Assembly: GCA_963797485.1 (NCBI GenBank)
Contig: CAWCPF010000002.1
Location: 627,280-691,279 of the forward strand
DNA length: 64,000 nucleotides
Direction of reading: 5' to 3'
From: CAWAND01 sp963797485
Lineage (GTDB): Bacteria; Chloroflexota; Anaerolineae; Anaerolineales; E44-bin32
Numbering within the stretch: the stretch's first letter is position 1; the number at the start of each line of letters is the position of its first letter. The notes under the pieces were generated by a model. It was not told where the DNA came from, made no database searches, and saw only the letters and a list, made by a program, of their open reading frames with translations. Shown here in pieces: positions 1-8,494 of this stretch. A program made the translations under genes and the position numbers.

Positions 1-144
1 CTGGCGGATCGAGGCCATCGCCGGCAGTTCCCCGTGCTGGCCCAGCTCCCAGGCGGTTTCCAGCTGGCCTGGCAGTCCATCGATCTCGGCCAGCATGCCC
101 TTGCTGTCCAGCTCCTGGAAATGCTTAACGTCGTCCAGATTCAT
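1..144 (-). CDS. Bifunctional phosphoglucose/phosphomannose isomerase, N-terminus (partial)
   Basis: Only the first 48 codons are in the window; the gene runs off the left edge. The protein starts MNLDDVKHF and continues with a GMLAEIDGLPGQLETAWELG segment. This resembles the N-terminal helix of the SIS-domain bifunctional glucose-6-phosphate/mannose-6-phosphate isomerases of Chloroflexota and archaea. The ATG shares an ATGA overlap with the stop of rsmI, so the two genes are probably co-transcribed and translationally coupled. The SIS domain and catalytic residues lie outside the window, so the assignment rests on the N-terminus alone. Confidence 0.55.
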   Translation of the reverse strand, partial: MNLDDVKHFQELDSKGMLAEIDGLPGQLETAWELGQHGELPAMASIRQ

Positions 145-962
145 TTGACCTCCATGGCCATGCGGTAAACCTCCTGGCGCGGCCAGCCCGAAAGCCTGGC
201 CACCTGACGGGCGGCCTGCGACGTCGTGTGCCCGGCCTCCAGGGCCTGTCCCACGGCTTCGCGGACCGCCGCCTCGCTCCACGCGGCGTCGTCGCTCAAG
301 CCCTGGATCACCAGGGTCAGTTCTCCCAGCGGCGCCTGCCTTTCGAAGTGCGCCCGGATCTCCGCCAGGCCGCCGCGCACGAACGTCTCATGACGCTTGG
401 TCAACTCGCGGGCCACCACCGCCGGGCGGTCCGGGCCCAGCACGGCCTCCAGGTCCTCCAGCGCCGCCAGCAGGCGGTGCGGGGTTTCGAAGGCCACCAG
501 GGTCCATGGGAGCCGGCTGACGGCTTCAATCAGCTCACGGCGCTCCGACCGGCGCCGGGGTAAGTAGCCCAGATAGTGGAAGCGGTCGGTCGGCAGGCCG
601 GAGGCGACCAGGGCCGCCAGGGAAGCCGAGGGCCCGGGTATCGGGCTGACCGTGTGCCCGGCCTCCCAGGCCGCCTTGACCAGTTCATAGCCGGGATCGG
701 ACAGGCCGGGCGTTCCCGCGTCGGACACCAGAGCCACATCCCCGGACTTCAGGGCCTGAAGCAGCTCGGGGAGCCGGGCCAGCTTGTTGTGTTCATGATA
801 ACTGACCAGGCGGGGGTTCAAATCGTGCCGGCGGAGCAGGCGCTGGGTGTGCCGGGTGTCCTCCGCCGCCACCAGGCTGACTTCGCCCAGCAGGCGCAGG
901 GCGCGCAGGCTGACATCCTCGAGGTTGCCGATGGGAGTCGAGATCAGGAACAGGGTGCCCAT
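141..962 (-). CDS. rsmI: 16S rRNA (cytidine(1402)-2'-O)-methyltransferase RsmI
   Basis: SAM-dependent methyltransferase that 2'-O-methylates C1402 of 16S rRNA near the ribosomal P site. The 273-aa protein has the usual family length and hallmark motifs: STPIGNLEDVSLRAL at the N-terminus, AEDTRHT, SDAGTPGLSDPG and PGPSA. The ATG lies only 7 nt downstream of a TAGAAT -10-like box on the minus strand, with no Shine-Dalgarno sequence, suggesting a leaderless mRNA. It overlaps the downstream isomerase gene by 4 bp. No frameshift is seen. Confidence 0.96.
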   Translation of the reverse strand: MGTLFLISTPIGNLEDVSLRALRLLGEVSLVAAEDTRHTQRLLRRHDLNPRLVSYHEHNKLARLPELLQALKSGDVALVSDAGTPGLSDPGYELVKAAWEAGHTVSPIPGPSASLAALVASGLPTDRFHYLGYLPRRRSERRELIEAVSRLPWTLVAFETPHRLLAALEDLEAVLGPDRPAVVARELTKRHETFVRGGLAEIRAHFERQAPLGELTLVIQGLSDDAAWSEAAVREAVGQALEAGHTTSQAARQVARLSGWPRQEVYRMAMEVK

Positions 963-969
963 GGCGCCG

Positions 970-975
970 ATTCTA
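970..975 (-). promoter_or_regulatory. -10 box of probable leaderless rsmI promoter
   Basis: TAGAAT on the minus strand ends 7 nt before the rsmI ATG. No purine-rich ribosome binding site separates them. This matches the arrangement seen at several other genes in this window. Confidence 0.45.
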
Positions 976-1034
976 GCAGACGGGCGGCCGGCGCCCTGCG
1001 CCGGAGTGACCGGCTTTCGCCCGTGCCGCCCGGA

Positions 1035-1388
1035 TCATCCTCGGCCGGCTTCGGCCGGCCAGTGAAACCGCCCGTCCTTGCCGGGCGAGAAATCGTGGGC
1101 CGTCACAACAGATGGCAGCTTCAAGGGCTGGTAGAGATGCGGGAAGTCGCCTGGATGATCGGCAGCGGGCTCGAAGACCAGGGCCTTTCCCAGCCCGGCG
1201 GGGTCGATTTCGAGCAGCACCAGGTCACCCCGGCCGGCATAGAAGCGGTTGGCCGTTTCGGCCACCTGCTCAGCCAGCGAGCAGTGGATGAAACCCTCGA
1301 GGTTCAGGCTTTCGGGGGCGTACTGGCCCGACCGGCGGAAGGCCTCCCACGCCGGGAGATCCAGGATGTGAAACACGAGCTGGGCCAT
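1035..1388 (-). CDS. DUF952 family protein
   Basis: The 117-aa protein matches the DUF952 pattern: an N-terminal VFHI segment, GFIHCS in the middle and a C-terminal region with a conserved His-Asp (TAHDFSPGKDGRFHWP). DUF952 proteins are small cytoplasmic proteins of unknown biochemical role with an ADP-ribosyltransferase-like fold. A GGAG-type ribosome binding site precedes the ATG. The gene is downstream of the HAD phosphatase in the same orientation and may be co-transcribed with it. Function is not assignable from sequence. Confidence 0.85.
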   Translation of the reverse strand: MAQLVFHILDLPAWEAFRRSGQYAPESLNLEGFIHCSLAEQVAETANRFYAGRGDLVLLEIDPAGLGKALVFEPAADHPGDFPHLYQPLKLPSVVTAHDFSPGKDGRFHWPAEAGRG

Positions 1389-1448
1389 GTGGGTTCTCCG
1401 CGGGGCGATCAGCTCAAGAGGCCCCGGATTTGTTCGAGGTGATGAACT

Positions 1449-2207
1449 TCATGTTTGGCCATCCGGCGGGTCGGGCTGTAGACCGAGTGCCGCCGGCCTC
1501 CGGGCGAGAGCCTCGATCAAGGCCGGAAGCTCGCGCAGGCTGGCGGCTTCGAGCAATCGCTCGCCGGGGGCGGTTTCAGGTTCAACGTTTTCATGCGCCC
1601 AGGTCATGGCATTCGGGATATGGACCGCCCATCCCCCCAAGCCGAGGACAGGCAGAATATCGGAGCGCATGGAGTTGCCCACCATCATGAACCGATCCGC
1701 CGCCACCCCGAACTCCTTCAAGATCATGCTGTAGGTCTCGGGCGTTTTTTCGCTCACAATTTCGATCTTCTTGAAGTAGGGCCTCAGCCCGGACCGCTCG
1801 GCTTTGAGCTGTTGGTGGAGCAGATCGCCCTTGGTGATCAGAACCAGGGGGTAGGTCTTGGAGAGCTCGGCGACCGTTTCTTCGGCGCCCTCCAGGAGCG
1901 GCAGATCAGTCCGGATCATCTCTTTCCCCAGGTCGATCAGGCCCCCGATGTCGTCGGCCGTGACGCGCCCTTTGGACCATTGAATGGCGGCTTCGATCAG
2001 CGACAGGACAAAGCTCAAGGCGCCGTAGCCGTAATACTTCAGGTTTTCGACTTCCAGCACGTCGGCCAGCGCGTTCAAGTCCTCGAGCGGGCCATACTTG
2101 CTCATCAAGCTTTCGAAGCGCGCCCGGCCCATCCGGTACAGGGGCTCGTTGTCCCACAACGTGTCGTCGGCATCGAAGGCGATCAGATCCAGACCCGCGG
2201 CGCTCAA
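1449..2207 (-). CDS. HAD superfamily phosphatase (TTG start)
   Basis: Haloacid-dehalogenase-type hydrolase with the nucleophile motif FDADDTLW (DxDxT) near residue 10, a Thr motif (VLITKGD), a Lys (KKIEIVSEKT) and the C-terminal acidic motif (MMVGNSMRSDI). This is a phosphoglycolate-phosphatase-like layout with a helical cap. I chose TTG at 2207 because a perfect GGAGGAG at 2214-2220 lies 6 nt upstream. The open frame extends further, but that extension would translate the palindromic repeat array. The gene is divergent from the receiver protein at 2492, so the repeats lie between the two 5' ends. The substrate is unknown. Confidence 0.85.
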   Translation of the reverse strand: MSAAGLDLIAFDADDTLWDNEPLYRMGRARFESLMSKYGPLEDLNALADVLEVENLKYYGYGALSFVLSLIEAAIQWSKGRVTADDIGGLIDLGKEMIRTDLPLLEGAEETVAELSKTYPLVLITKGDLLHQQLKAERSGLRPYFKKIEIVSEKTPETYSMILKEFGVAADRFMMVGNSMRSDILPVLGLGGWAVHIPNAMTWAHENVEPETAPGERLLEAASLRELPALIEALARRPAALGLQPDPPDGQT

Positions 2208-2265
2208 ATCATGCTCCTCCGTCCGGTGCCCAAACTCCGGTCCCCGGCGGCGTGGTCCACGAATG

Positions 2266-2362
2266 TCCCACTGACTGCGGTGGGAAAGTCCCACTGAATT
2301 TGGTGGGATGGTCCCACTGAATTTGGTGGGATGGTCCCACTGAATTTGGTGGGATTGTCCCA
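2266..2362. repeat. Array of 23-bp palindromic tandem repeats
   Basis: Four consecutive 23-bp units (starting at 2266, 2289, 2312 and 2335) plus a final half-unit. Units 2 and 3 are identical, unit 4 differs at one base and unit 1 is degenerate. Each unit contains the inverted repeat TCCCAC-N8-GTGGGA. The array sits in the divergent intergenic region between the HAD gene and the receiver gene. It could be a multi-operator array or a set of hairpins. Confidence 0.9.
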
Positions 2363-2449
2363 TATCGCCCGCCGCGGGCCAAGGCCCGGCGCGCGGTGAG
2401 CCGGAGGCTTTGTAAGGCAATCGTAAGAGGCCCGCCGGCGCAGGCTGCC

Positions 2450-2455
2450 TATACT
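2450..2455 (+). promoter_or_regulatory. -10 box upstream of the receiver-domain gene
   Basis: TATACT, 37 nt before the ATG at 2492. The -35 region is poor. It lies next to the palindromic repeat array, so those repeats are well placed to regulate it. Confidence 0.35.
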
Positions 2456-2491
2456 GAAATCAGCCGTTCCGGGGACCTTTCAGGGAGGGAT

Positions 2492-3733
2492 ATGGAACGC
2501 CAAGTCCCGAAACGCCCGCCCAGCCTGCTGATTCTCGAGGATGACCCGATCATCGCTGAGCTGTTCGGCACGTTGTTCAGCTTTGAGGGCTACGAGACGC
2601 GGGTGGCGGAGAGTGTGGTCGAAGGCATACGCATGCTGGATGCCGATCCGCCCAGCGTCGTCTTGCTCGACCTGATGATGCCCAACACCTCCGGACTGGA
2701 GTTCTGCCACTACGTCCGTGAGCAATCCGCCACGCCCCACATCCCGATTGTGGTCGTGTCAGCCATGAACAGTCTTGAGGACATCGAAGCCGCCACCGAC
2801 GCCGGCGCGGACACTTATCTCACCAAACCCGTCCCCAATCGCATGCTGGTGGACACAGTCCAGAAGCTGGTGCTCAACCCGACCAAGCCCAGCTGGGACC
2901 AGCCGCGCAGCAGTCTCGAACTCGAAGTTCGGCGGGCCGTGGTCCAGACCAAACTGTACCTGGCCGAGATTCGCCGTTCGCATGATCTGCATGCTGCGGC
3001 CGCGGCCCACGCCTCCCGGGCCGAGCAGCTCACCGCCTTCCAAAAGCAGGACCTGCTCCGCCAGGCGGCGGATGAGTATCGCCGCATCATCAAGGACAAC
3101 GAGACCGCCGCCTGGGACATCCTGGGGGCCATTTTCAAGCGCCTTGAGCTGCGCGAACGGGCGATCTCCCGCCAGAGCCGCCACCGGCCGATCGACGCCG
3201 AGGGGTGGGCGCTGGCATCGTCCCGGGCGTCGTTCGTGCTCGACGACTGCCGCAGTTGGGCGGAGACCAGCCCGGATCAGATTCTGGGCGAATACGAGTT
3301 TGCCCTTGCCGGAGGCGATGACATTTACGCGTTTCTGCTCGAGCGCTGCGGCCTGCCGGCGCTTCAAGCCGCCGGCGCCTGGGCCGAACTTGAGCGCTTT
3401 CAGCGTACCGTTTACGAGGCCAACCCGCCCGAGCCCACGGCGGCGGCCGAGCTGGAGGCTTACTACGAGGTGCTCAATCCGCTCCGGACCGAGCTCTCCA
3501 AGATTCGGCCTCCCGAAGGTGTGGTCCTGGTCCAGCCCGCCCAGCGGATTTCGGCGCCGGCGGCTCCGGCGGAGCGCGCCAACGGCCGTCACCGCCCCGG
3601 CACCAAACCCCTCCCGCGCCTGCCGGACCCTCCGGCCACGGACGAGGTCCGCCTGGCCGGCTCGAATGGCCACCGGGCGACCGCCGGCCGCGCCTACGCA
3701 CCTAGCTCGGTCGAAGCCACCCGCCGGGCTTAG
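2492..3733 (+). CDS. Response regulator with N-terminal receiver domain and uncharacterised C-terminal region
   Basis: A receiver domain occupies roughly residues 10-130 of 413. It has the acidic pair (LEDD), the phospho-acceptor Asp in VVLLDLMMPN, a conserved Ser/Thr region (VVVSA) and the Lys of TKPV. After it come a charged, helical region (about 150-340) with no recognised DNA-binding or enzymatic motif, and a Pro/Ala/Arg-rich, probably disordered tail. I start at the ATG at 2492, which follows AGGGAGGGAT. An upstream in-frame ATG at 2396 has no such site. The output function is unknown. It may act by protein-protein interaction, with a partner kinase outside the window. Confidence 0.85.
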   Translation: MERQVPKRPPSLLILEDDPIIAELFGTLFSFEGYETRVAESVVEGIRMLDADPPSVVLLDLMMPNTSGLEFCHYVREQSATPHIPIVVVSAMNSLEDIEAATDAGADTYLTKPVPNRMLVDTVQKLVLNPTKPSWDQPRSSLELEVRRAVVQTKLYLAEIRRSHDLHAAAAAHASRAEQLTAFQKQDLLRQAADEYRRIIKDNETAAWDILGAIFKRLELRERAISRQSRHRPIDAEGWALASSRASFVLDDCRSWAETSPDQILGEYEFALAGGDDIYAFLLERCGLPALQAAGAWAELERFQRTVYEANPPEPTAAAELEAYYEVLNPLRTELSKIRPPEGVVLVQPAQRISAPAAPAERANGRHRPGTKPLPRLPDPPATDEVRLAGSNGHRATAGRAYAPSSVEATRRA

Positions 3734-3887
3734 CCGTCTCCTAACCCGCCACCTCGCAGTTCATCGATTGTTCGGAAATTCACAAACCGGGCTGCTGCCA
3801 AGCGCAATGCAGGCAAAGCGCAGCCGTCATTCGAGCCAATCCTGGCCCCGATTGGCGGCTGTTGGGCTGGCCGGCTCCATGGCCCTG

Positions 3888-4484
3888 TCAGCCGCTTGGG
3901 GCTTGGGCCCCAGATTTTCGTGACGGCTTCCTGGGCCGGAGCACCCGCCGCTGAAGACGCTCGATTTCCGCCAGCACCTCTTCCGGCTTTGTCTCGCTTT
4001 CGAGCTCGGCGAGCTCGATGTCTCGAGGGTTATCGATGCCCAACTTCTCTTGGATCGCGTCGACCATTTGGAGCACTCTGGTCAACTCGTACTCGGCCAG
4101 AAGGTCGATATGCAGATCGAGATCGGCTCGGTGCTCTGCCTGCTCGCCCATGCGGTTTTGGGTGATCAAGACGAACGTGGACAGGAAGATCGCCTCGAGG
4201 GAGACAATCATCGTGAGCAGGCCGTAGGGGAAGGGATCGAAGGGTCGGAGGCCGACGAGCCCGGTGTTGAGCAGCAGCCAGACCGCAAACCAGATCACAT
4301 GCAGGTACACGAACAGCATGCGGCCCGAGAAACCGGTGATGGCGTCGGCCAGGCGGTCCTGCAGCGTGCGGTCTTCGGCCGCCTTCAGCCGCAGGCGAAT
4401 GATGGTGCGAATGTAGCGCTCAATGCTGGCGCTGAGTGCAGGGCTGGCGTCGCGTAACAGCTCCTGGTCCTCGTCGTTTTTCAT
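3888..4484 (-). CDS. DUF1003 family membrane protein
   Basis: Two transmembrane helices (FVYLHVIWFAVWLLLN and the YGLLTMIVSLEAIFLSTFVLI region) separated by the PFDPFPYGLL loop and followed by QNRM are the signature of DUF1003 inner-membrane proteins. A charged, coiled-coil-prone C-terminus follows. The start at 4484 (MKNDEDQ) has a GGAG 8 nt upstream; the frame remains open further upstream through non-coding sequence. The biochemical role is unknown. It lies just beyond the outlying attC-like site at 4547-4768 and is on the same strand as the cassette genes. Confidence 0.85.
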   Translation of the reverse strand: MKNDEDQELLRDASPALSASIERYIRTIIRLRLKAAEDRTLQDRLADAITGFSGRMLFVYLHVIWFAVWLLLNTGLVGLRPFDPFPYGLLTMIVSLEAIFLSTFVLITQNRMGEQAEHRADLDLHIDLLAEYELTRVLQMVDAIQEKLGIDNPRDIELAELESETKPEEVLAEIERLQRRVLRPRKPSRKSGAQAPSG

Positions 4485-4967
4485 CCGGCACACTCCAATC
4501 CATGAGGGGTCCGTTCGCACGCATCGGTGGGGGGGGTGACGAGCGTCCTCCAACCCCTTCAGGCTGCGGAGCCTGCGCCGGTAGCGAAGCGCAGGGCGTC
4601 CGACGTAGCTTGTAGGGATCGGCCGGGGCCCGGCTTCGTCCCGCCCCCAAATCATCCTGAGCATACAACCATCACACCAAACCCGCCCGGCGTCCCTCCC
4701 AGGCACACTCCAAGTGCGGTCCACCGGAGATCCTGGTGTTCTTCCAGGGATGGCACGCGCTGTTAGGTGCACGAGGAGACCATCGCACTTTCGCGCGGGA
4801 AAAGACTTCCCAACTCAGCAGGACTCAAACGCCGTCGAGGACCATGACCAAATGCAGCCCATGCGGTGGGTGGATCGAGAAAGCTGAGGCTGCTCCCAAG
4901 CCTATCCATTTCGACACTCTTGCGTATACTCATCCCTTCCGTGCCGCCGACAAACTGAGGGTGACCT
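4485..4967. other. Intergenic region holding an outlying attC-like site
   Basis: No convincing coding sequence. It contains the attC-like repeat at 4547-4768 and, at about 4925, a TATACT -10-like box that could serve the lipoprotein gene starting at 4968. Confidence 0.5.
4547..4768 (-). repeat. attC-like site, outlier (divergent subtype)
   Basis: The high-coordinate end reads, on the minus strand, ACCTAACAGCGCG followed by the CCCTGGAAGAACACCAGG hairpin block found in other sites here. The low-coordinate end is CTCCAAC. The interior shares a GAGCATACAAC segment and a TCCCTCC...GCACAC segment with the sites at 7843 and 14794. It lies about 3 kb from the main array, between the DUF1003 gene and the divergent lipoprotein gene. 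It may mark a former cassette boundary. Confidence 0.45.
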
Positions 4968-6470
4968 GTGAGCAGACCGACCAGCGCTTTCTTCTTGATC
5001 GTCGCTTTGTCCCTCGGCGCTTGCAACTTTCCCGCTGCGCCGGCCGCCGAGGTCCCAACACCACCCTCCGCCCAACCGACCATCCCTACCGTCCCTCAAC
5101 CCACAGCACAACCCACGCCACAACCCACGCCGCAACCACCGGCTCTGTCGCTTGATCACCAGCCGCTGTACTGGTTTGCGCCCCTCAACCTGGAACACGT
5201 CGGCCGCGGCTCCGTCGACTACATGGATGTGTTTGCCCCGGATGCGGATTGGAATGAGGCCGCCAGCCACCTCCAGGTCTTCAAACTGTACGGCGGCTGG
5301 GCCGAGACTGGTCCATTTAGCGAGCTGGAACAGGCCGTCCAGGGCATCCGACAGCGCGGTCTCGGACTGGCCATCGAACACAGCCCCTTATTCCCGAATG
5401 ACACCTGCGGCGAAAGCATTGAGGGCTTCGCCGGGCCAGGTTTTCTCAAGGCCGTTCAGCGCGTTAAGGATGCCGGCGGCACCCTCAATTACATCGCTCT
5501 TGACGAGCCCTACTATTGGGCCCACTTTTACGAAGGCGACCAGGCCTGCCAATGGTCCACTGAAAAGATCGCCACAGATGTCGGCGACATGATTCTCAAG
5601 GCACAGGAGATATTCCCGGACCTGATCGTCGGTGATATCGAGCCGGTCACCGGCCCAGCCGACGCCGCCGCTTACAAGGTCTGGCTGGAAACCTTCCGGG
5701 CGGTCAACGGGTTTGATCTGGCCTTTCTGCATCTGGATTTGGACTGGAGCAACACCAATTGGCCGGGCGAGTCCCTTCAGATGGAAGCCTACGGACGCGA
5801 GTTGGGCATCCCCATCGGCATCATTTACATCGGCAATTCTTTCGAGCAGGACAATGCCACTTGGCTGGCCACCGCCGGCGAACGCGTCAAACGCTACGAA
5901 CTGGAAGCCGGCGGCCAGCCGGACCACATCATCTTCCAATCCTGGAACGACAAACCCGATCACGTCCTACCCGAAAGCGACCCCACCGCCTACACCTGGT
6001 TCGTAAAGACCTATTTTGCAGACCGATCCCTGCTGGGCCTGAGCGCAGAAGCCCTGGCCCACAACCTGGCGCTCAAGAAGGCGGTGCGCACTTCGCGCAG
6101 TGTGGCCGGAAACGAAGGGGAGCTTGCAGTGGATGGCGACGCCGGGACGCTGTGGAATTCCGGCGCCGACGCCCCGCAATGGATCGAGGTGGACCTCGGC
6201 CAACCTTACGCCATCGGCACGGTCCGCCTGCTCATCAGCCAGTATCCGGCTGGCGACACCACCCACCGGGTGTTGGGCAAGGGCCCCGGCGCGAACGAAC
6301 CTTTCTTCGAGCTCACCCGTTTTGAAGACGCCACCGAGGATGGCCAATGGCTGGAATTCTCGCCCGAGGAACCCTGGGCAGGCGTCCAAACCATACGCGT
6401 CGAAACGGTCGCCAGCCCTTCGTGGGTCGCCTGGCGCGAGATCGAAGTCATAGCCGCCGGCGCGCCGTAG
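4968..6470 (+). CDS. Secreted lipoprotein with barrel-like domain and C-terminal F5/8 type C (discoidin) domain
   Basis: The GTG-started 500-aa protein has a lipoprotein signal peptide with lipobox LGAC at residues 16-19, then a Pro/Thr/Gln-rich linker (about 20-60) typical of Chloroflexota surface lipoproteins. A central domain (about 65-345) with alternating strands and motifs such as YIALDEPYYW and AFLHLDLDW looks like a TIM-barrel glycoside-hydrolase-like fold; the Asp/Glu of LDEP could be catalytic. Residues 360-497 (LAVDGDAGTLWNSG, WIEVDLGQPYAIGTVRLLI) match the discoidin/CBM32 fold, suggesting carbohydrate binding. It is the only plus-strand gene flanked by attC-like sites on both sides. 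The substrate is unknown. Confidence 0.75.
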   Translation: MSRPTSAFFLIVALSLGACNFPAAPAAEVPTPPSAQPTIPTVPQPTAQPTPQPTPQPPALSLDHQPLYWFAPLNLEHVGRGSVDYMDVFAPDADWNEAASHLQVFKLYGGWAETGPFSELEQAVQGIRQRGLGLAIEHSPLFPNDTCGESIEGFAGPGFLKAVQRVKDAGGTLNYIALDEPYYWAHFYEGDQACQWSTEKIATDVGDMILKAQEIFPDLIVGDIEPVTGPADAAAYKVWLETFRAVNGFDLAFLHLDLDWSNTNWPGESLQMEAYGRELGIPIGIIYIGNSFEQDNATWLATAGERVKRYELEAGGQPDHIIFQSWNDKPDHVLPESDPTAYTWFVKTYFADRSLLGLSAEALAHNLALKKAVRTSRSVAGNEGELAVDGDAGTLWNSGADAPQWIEVDLGQPYAIGTVRLLISQYPAGDTTHRVLGKGPGANEPFFELTRFEDATEDGQWLEFSPEEPWAGVQTIRVETVASPSWVAWREIEVIAAGAP

Positions 6471-6526
6471 CTGGAAATTCCGCACGGCAACAAGGGGACC
6501 CCACAGTCGGTAAGTTGTGAGGTGGG

Positions 6527-7777
6527 CTAGGCGGAAAGCACGTGGGCGCGCAGGTGCTGGACAATGCGCACGGCGTCATCCGAGGCGCCCAGCAGAATGC
6601 CGCTCTTTCGGGCCGAGAGCCAGGGCATGCCGAGCAGGTACAGCCCGGGAACCTCGGTCACGCCTTCCGTGTGCCGGGGCCGGCCAGCTGGATCGAAGAT
6701 GTCCACTTCCACCCAGCCCCAGTCGGCGTCAAAGCCCGTGCACCAGATGACGGTCGACACGCCTTCCCGGCTCAGATTAAGCTCGGCGAGCTCGTCCGAT
6801 CCGTGGAGGTCCGGCAGGGGTGGTTCGTCCGGATCGGGCCCGGGCGGTTCCGCCTCAATGCCTTGGCGCTCGATGTAAGCGTCTACCGCGTCTTTGAACG
6901 CCTGCGCCTTGTCGTCGGCAAAGCGGATCGAGTCGCGAACGTTCCTGTCCAATGTCACCCGGCCGCCGTCCACGTCCAGCACCCGGCCGATCAAGACGGC
7001 GCCATCCCGGGCAAGCGATTGCAGGCTGACTGTGTGCCCGCCGTGGGTGCCTGAGACCTGGGGCTGCGCCGCGAACTGGATGCGAGGGATCTTCCAGTTC
7101 GCCGGTCTTGACCTCCCAGAAACCCATATCCTTCCACCAGTCGACGATATCCCGGCCGCGGTAGGCGCGCGGCACCCGCGCCACCTTGCCCACCGAGAGC
7201 GCCACCTCCCGCCCGCCTTCGAGCAGGTCTTCAGTGATCTGGCAGCCCGACTGCCCGCTTCCCACCACCAGCACCTTGCCTTCGGGCAGCAGTTCGGGGT
7301 TCTTGTACGTTCCGGCCGACAGGATCGATACATCTGTGGGAAGGCGCTGCGCCATTTCGGGTACGTGGGGCCGGGTCATGGCTCCCGAGGCCAGGATCAC
7401 CGCCCGGGCCAGGATTTCATCGGACGGTGTGTGCACCGTGAATTGGCCGTTCGGCATCCGCCGGACCGAGGTCACACGGGTATTGCGGCCGGATCGGGAG
7501 ATTCGAATTGGGCGGCGTATGCCTCTAGGTAGGACATCAGGTCATCCCCGCTGGCGAAGTCATGCGGCGCCTCGGGCTGCATCGCCATCCCCGCCAGGCC
7601 GTTCGACCAGTTGGGGGTGTTCAGGTGAAAGGAATCCCAGCGGCCCTGGCGCCACGACTGCCCGATCTCGCCCGCCTCCAGCACCACGTGGTCGACCCCG
7701 TGCTGGCCAAGGAGATAGCTGGCGACCAGGCCCGCCTGCCCCGCTCCGACCACCACCACGTCAACTTTGGCGCTCAT
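6527..7777 (-). CDS. Flavin-containing monooxygenase-like oxidoreductase (frameshifted)
   Basis: FAD/NAD(P)H-dependent oxidoreductase of the YhjG/TrkA-like monooxygenase group. The FAD-binding motif VVVGAGQAGL is at the N-terminus and the NADPH-binding motif VLVVGSGQSGCQ is mid-protein, followed by VIWCTGFDADW and a C-terminal GLYLLGMPWL. The ATG at 7777 follows AGGAG. The frame shifts near 7475-7500 (two small indels restore FELPIR-NTRVTSVRR) and near 7090 (one base missing before the FAAQPQVSG segment). The gene is the last member of the minus-strand cassette series and its 5' end abuts an attC-like site. A diverged fragment of the same 5' region is found at about 14090-14300. Confidence 0.75.
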
Positions 7778-7842
7778 TGGACTCCTTGCATTGAGATGCA
7801 GCACTTACGTGACGGCGTCATGAGCTGCTCAATCCAAACATG

Positions 7843-7972
7843 CTACGGCCTCGATCCTGCCGAGCATACAACAACCAGGCCAAGATCGCCCCGCATCCCT
7901 CCAGAGGCACACAGGAAGGGCGGTCCCTCGGAGATCTTCGTGTTCTTCCAGGGCTTCATCGGGTTCTTAGAC
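7843..7972 (-). repeat. attC-like site 12 (between hicA and the monooxygenase)
   Basis: The minus strand begins GTCTAAGAACCCGATG (degenerate R''), with a hairpin-forming CCCTGGAAGAACACGAAG block. The other end is a degenerate GCTACGGCCTCGA. It shares the GAGCATACAAC interior with the sites at 4547 and 14794. Confidence 0.6.
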
Positions 7973-7983
7973 GGCCTGAAGAA

Positions 7984-8211
7984 TTAGAGTAGCTTGTTGA
8001 ACTCGTCGACCTCAAGCCGGGCGTGCTTCAGGATGTGAGAGAGGGTGGATCGCTTGACGGGGCGGTGAGCGGGAACGGTCAACTTCAGTACTTCGTCGCC
8101 CATTCGCTTCTGGAGGCGAAAATGGCTGCCTCTTTGGCGGACAATCGTCCAGCCGTCCCTTTGAAGAGCCTTGACAATGTCAAGGTAGGGAAGGCTGGGC
8201 ACCTTCGTCAA
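7984..8211 (-). CDS. hicA: HicA family toxin (mRNA interferase)
   Basis: A 75-aa dsRBD-like HicA toxin. LQRDGWTIVRQRGSHFRL contains the conserved Gly and catalytic His (GSH), followed by LTVPAHRPVKRSTLSHILKHARL. HicA proteins cleave mRNA and are held inactive by HicB. The ATG overlaps the hicB stop by 4 bp (ATGA), and the pair fills one cassette. Here the antitoxin comes first, unlike the original hicAB order but common in variants. Intact frame. Confidence 0.93.
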   Translation of the reverse strand: MTKVPSLPYLDIVKALQRDGWTIVRQRGSHFRLQKRMGDEVLKLTVPAHRPVKRSTLSHILKHARLEVDEFNKLL

Positions 8212-8411
8212 AGCTCGATTTCCATGACCTGGGCCCTGTCATCTAGGACAAGATCATCGTCGACGGGCTCCAAGTAGAGGGAAACAGCTTCCTGTATGTT
8301 GGCCATGGCCTCTTCCGGGCTGTCACCTTCGCTGATGCAGCCGGGGAGGGAGGGGACAAACGCGGTGAAACCACCTTCGTCGCTTGGCTCCAAGACAACT
8401 TTCAGCTTCAT
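8208..8411 (-). CDS. hicB: HicB family antitoxin
   Basis: A 67-aa protein with the partial RNase-H-like HicB fold: MKLKVVLEPSDEGGFTAFVPSLPGCISEGDSPEEAMANIQEAV. It pairs with the downstream HicA toxin and likely autoregulates the operon, although it lacks the longer C-terminal DNA-binding domain of some HicB proteins. The start at 8411 fits the family N-terminus; the in-frame ATG at 8489 would add residues translated from attC-flanking sequence. Confidence 0.92.
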   Translation of the reverse strand: MKLKVVLEPSDEGGFTAFVPSLPGCISEGDSPEEAMANIQEAVSLYLEPVDDDLVLDDRAQVMEIEL

Positions 8412-8494
8412 GGGACACCTCTCATGGCGGGAACTCTGTGTCGATTGTAAGCTTTGCTCGGCGCCCCGCCAAGTGGGAGATGCGAGCATCGGCC

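Noticed and set aside
576..1442. Plus-strand 288-codon frame over rsmI and DUF952
   Set aside because: It is antisense to two well-supported genes and has no recognisable motifs.
1391..1470. Short out-of-frame reading (RRMAKHEVHHLEQIRGLLS) overlapping the HAD gene 3' end
   Set aside because: It resembles the C-terminal helix of DinB-like or other helical proteins, but there is no upstream coding part; it could be an alternative C-terminus after an indel, which I could not establish.
2266..2362. CRISPR-like short tandem repeat
   Set aside because: The units are contiguous without unique spacers, so this is a tandem palindrome array.
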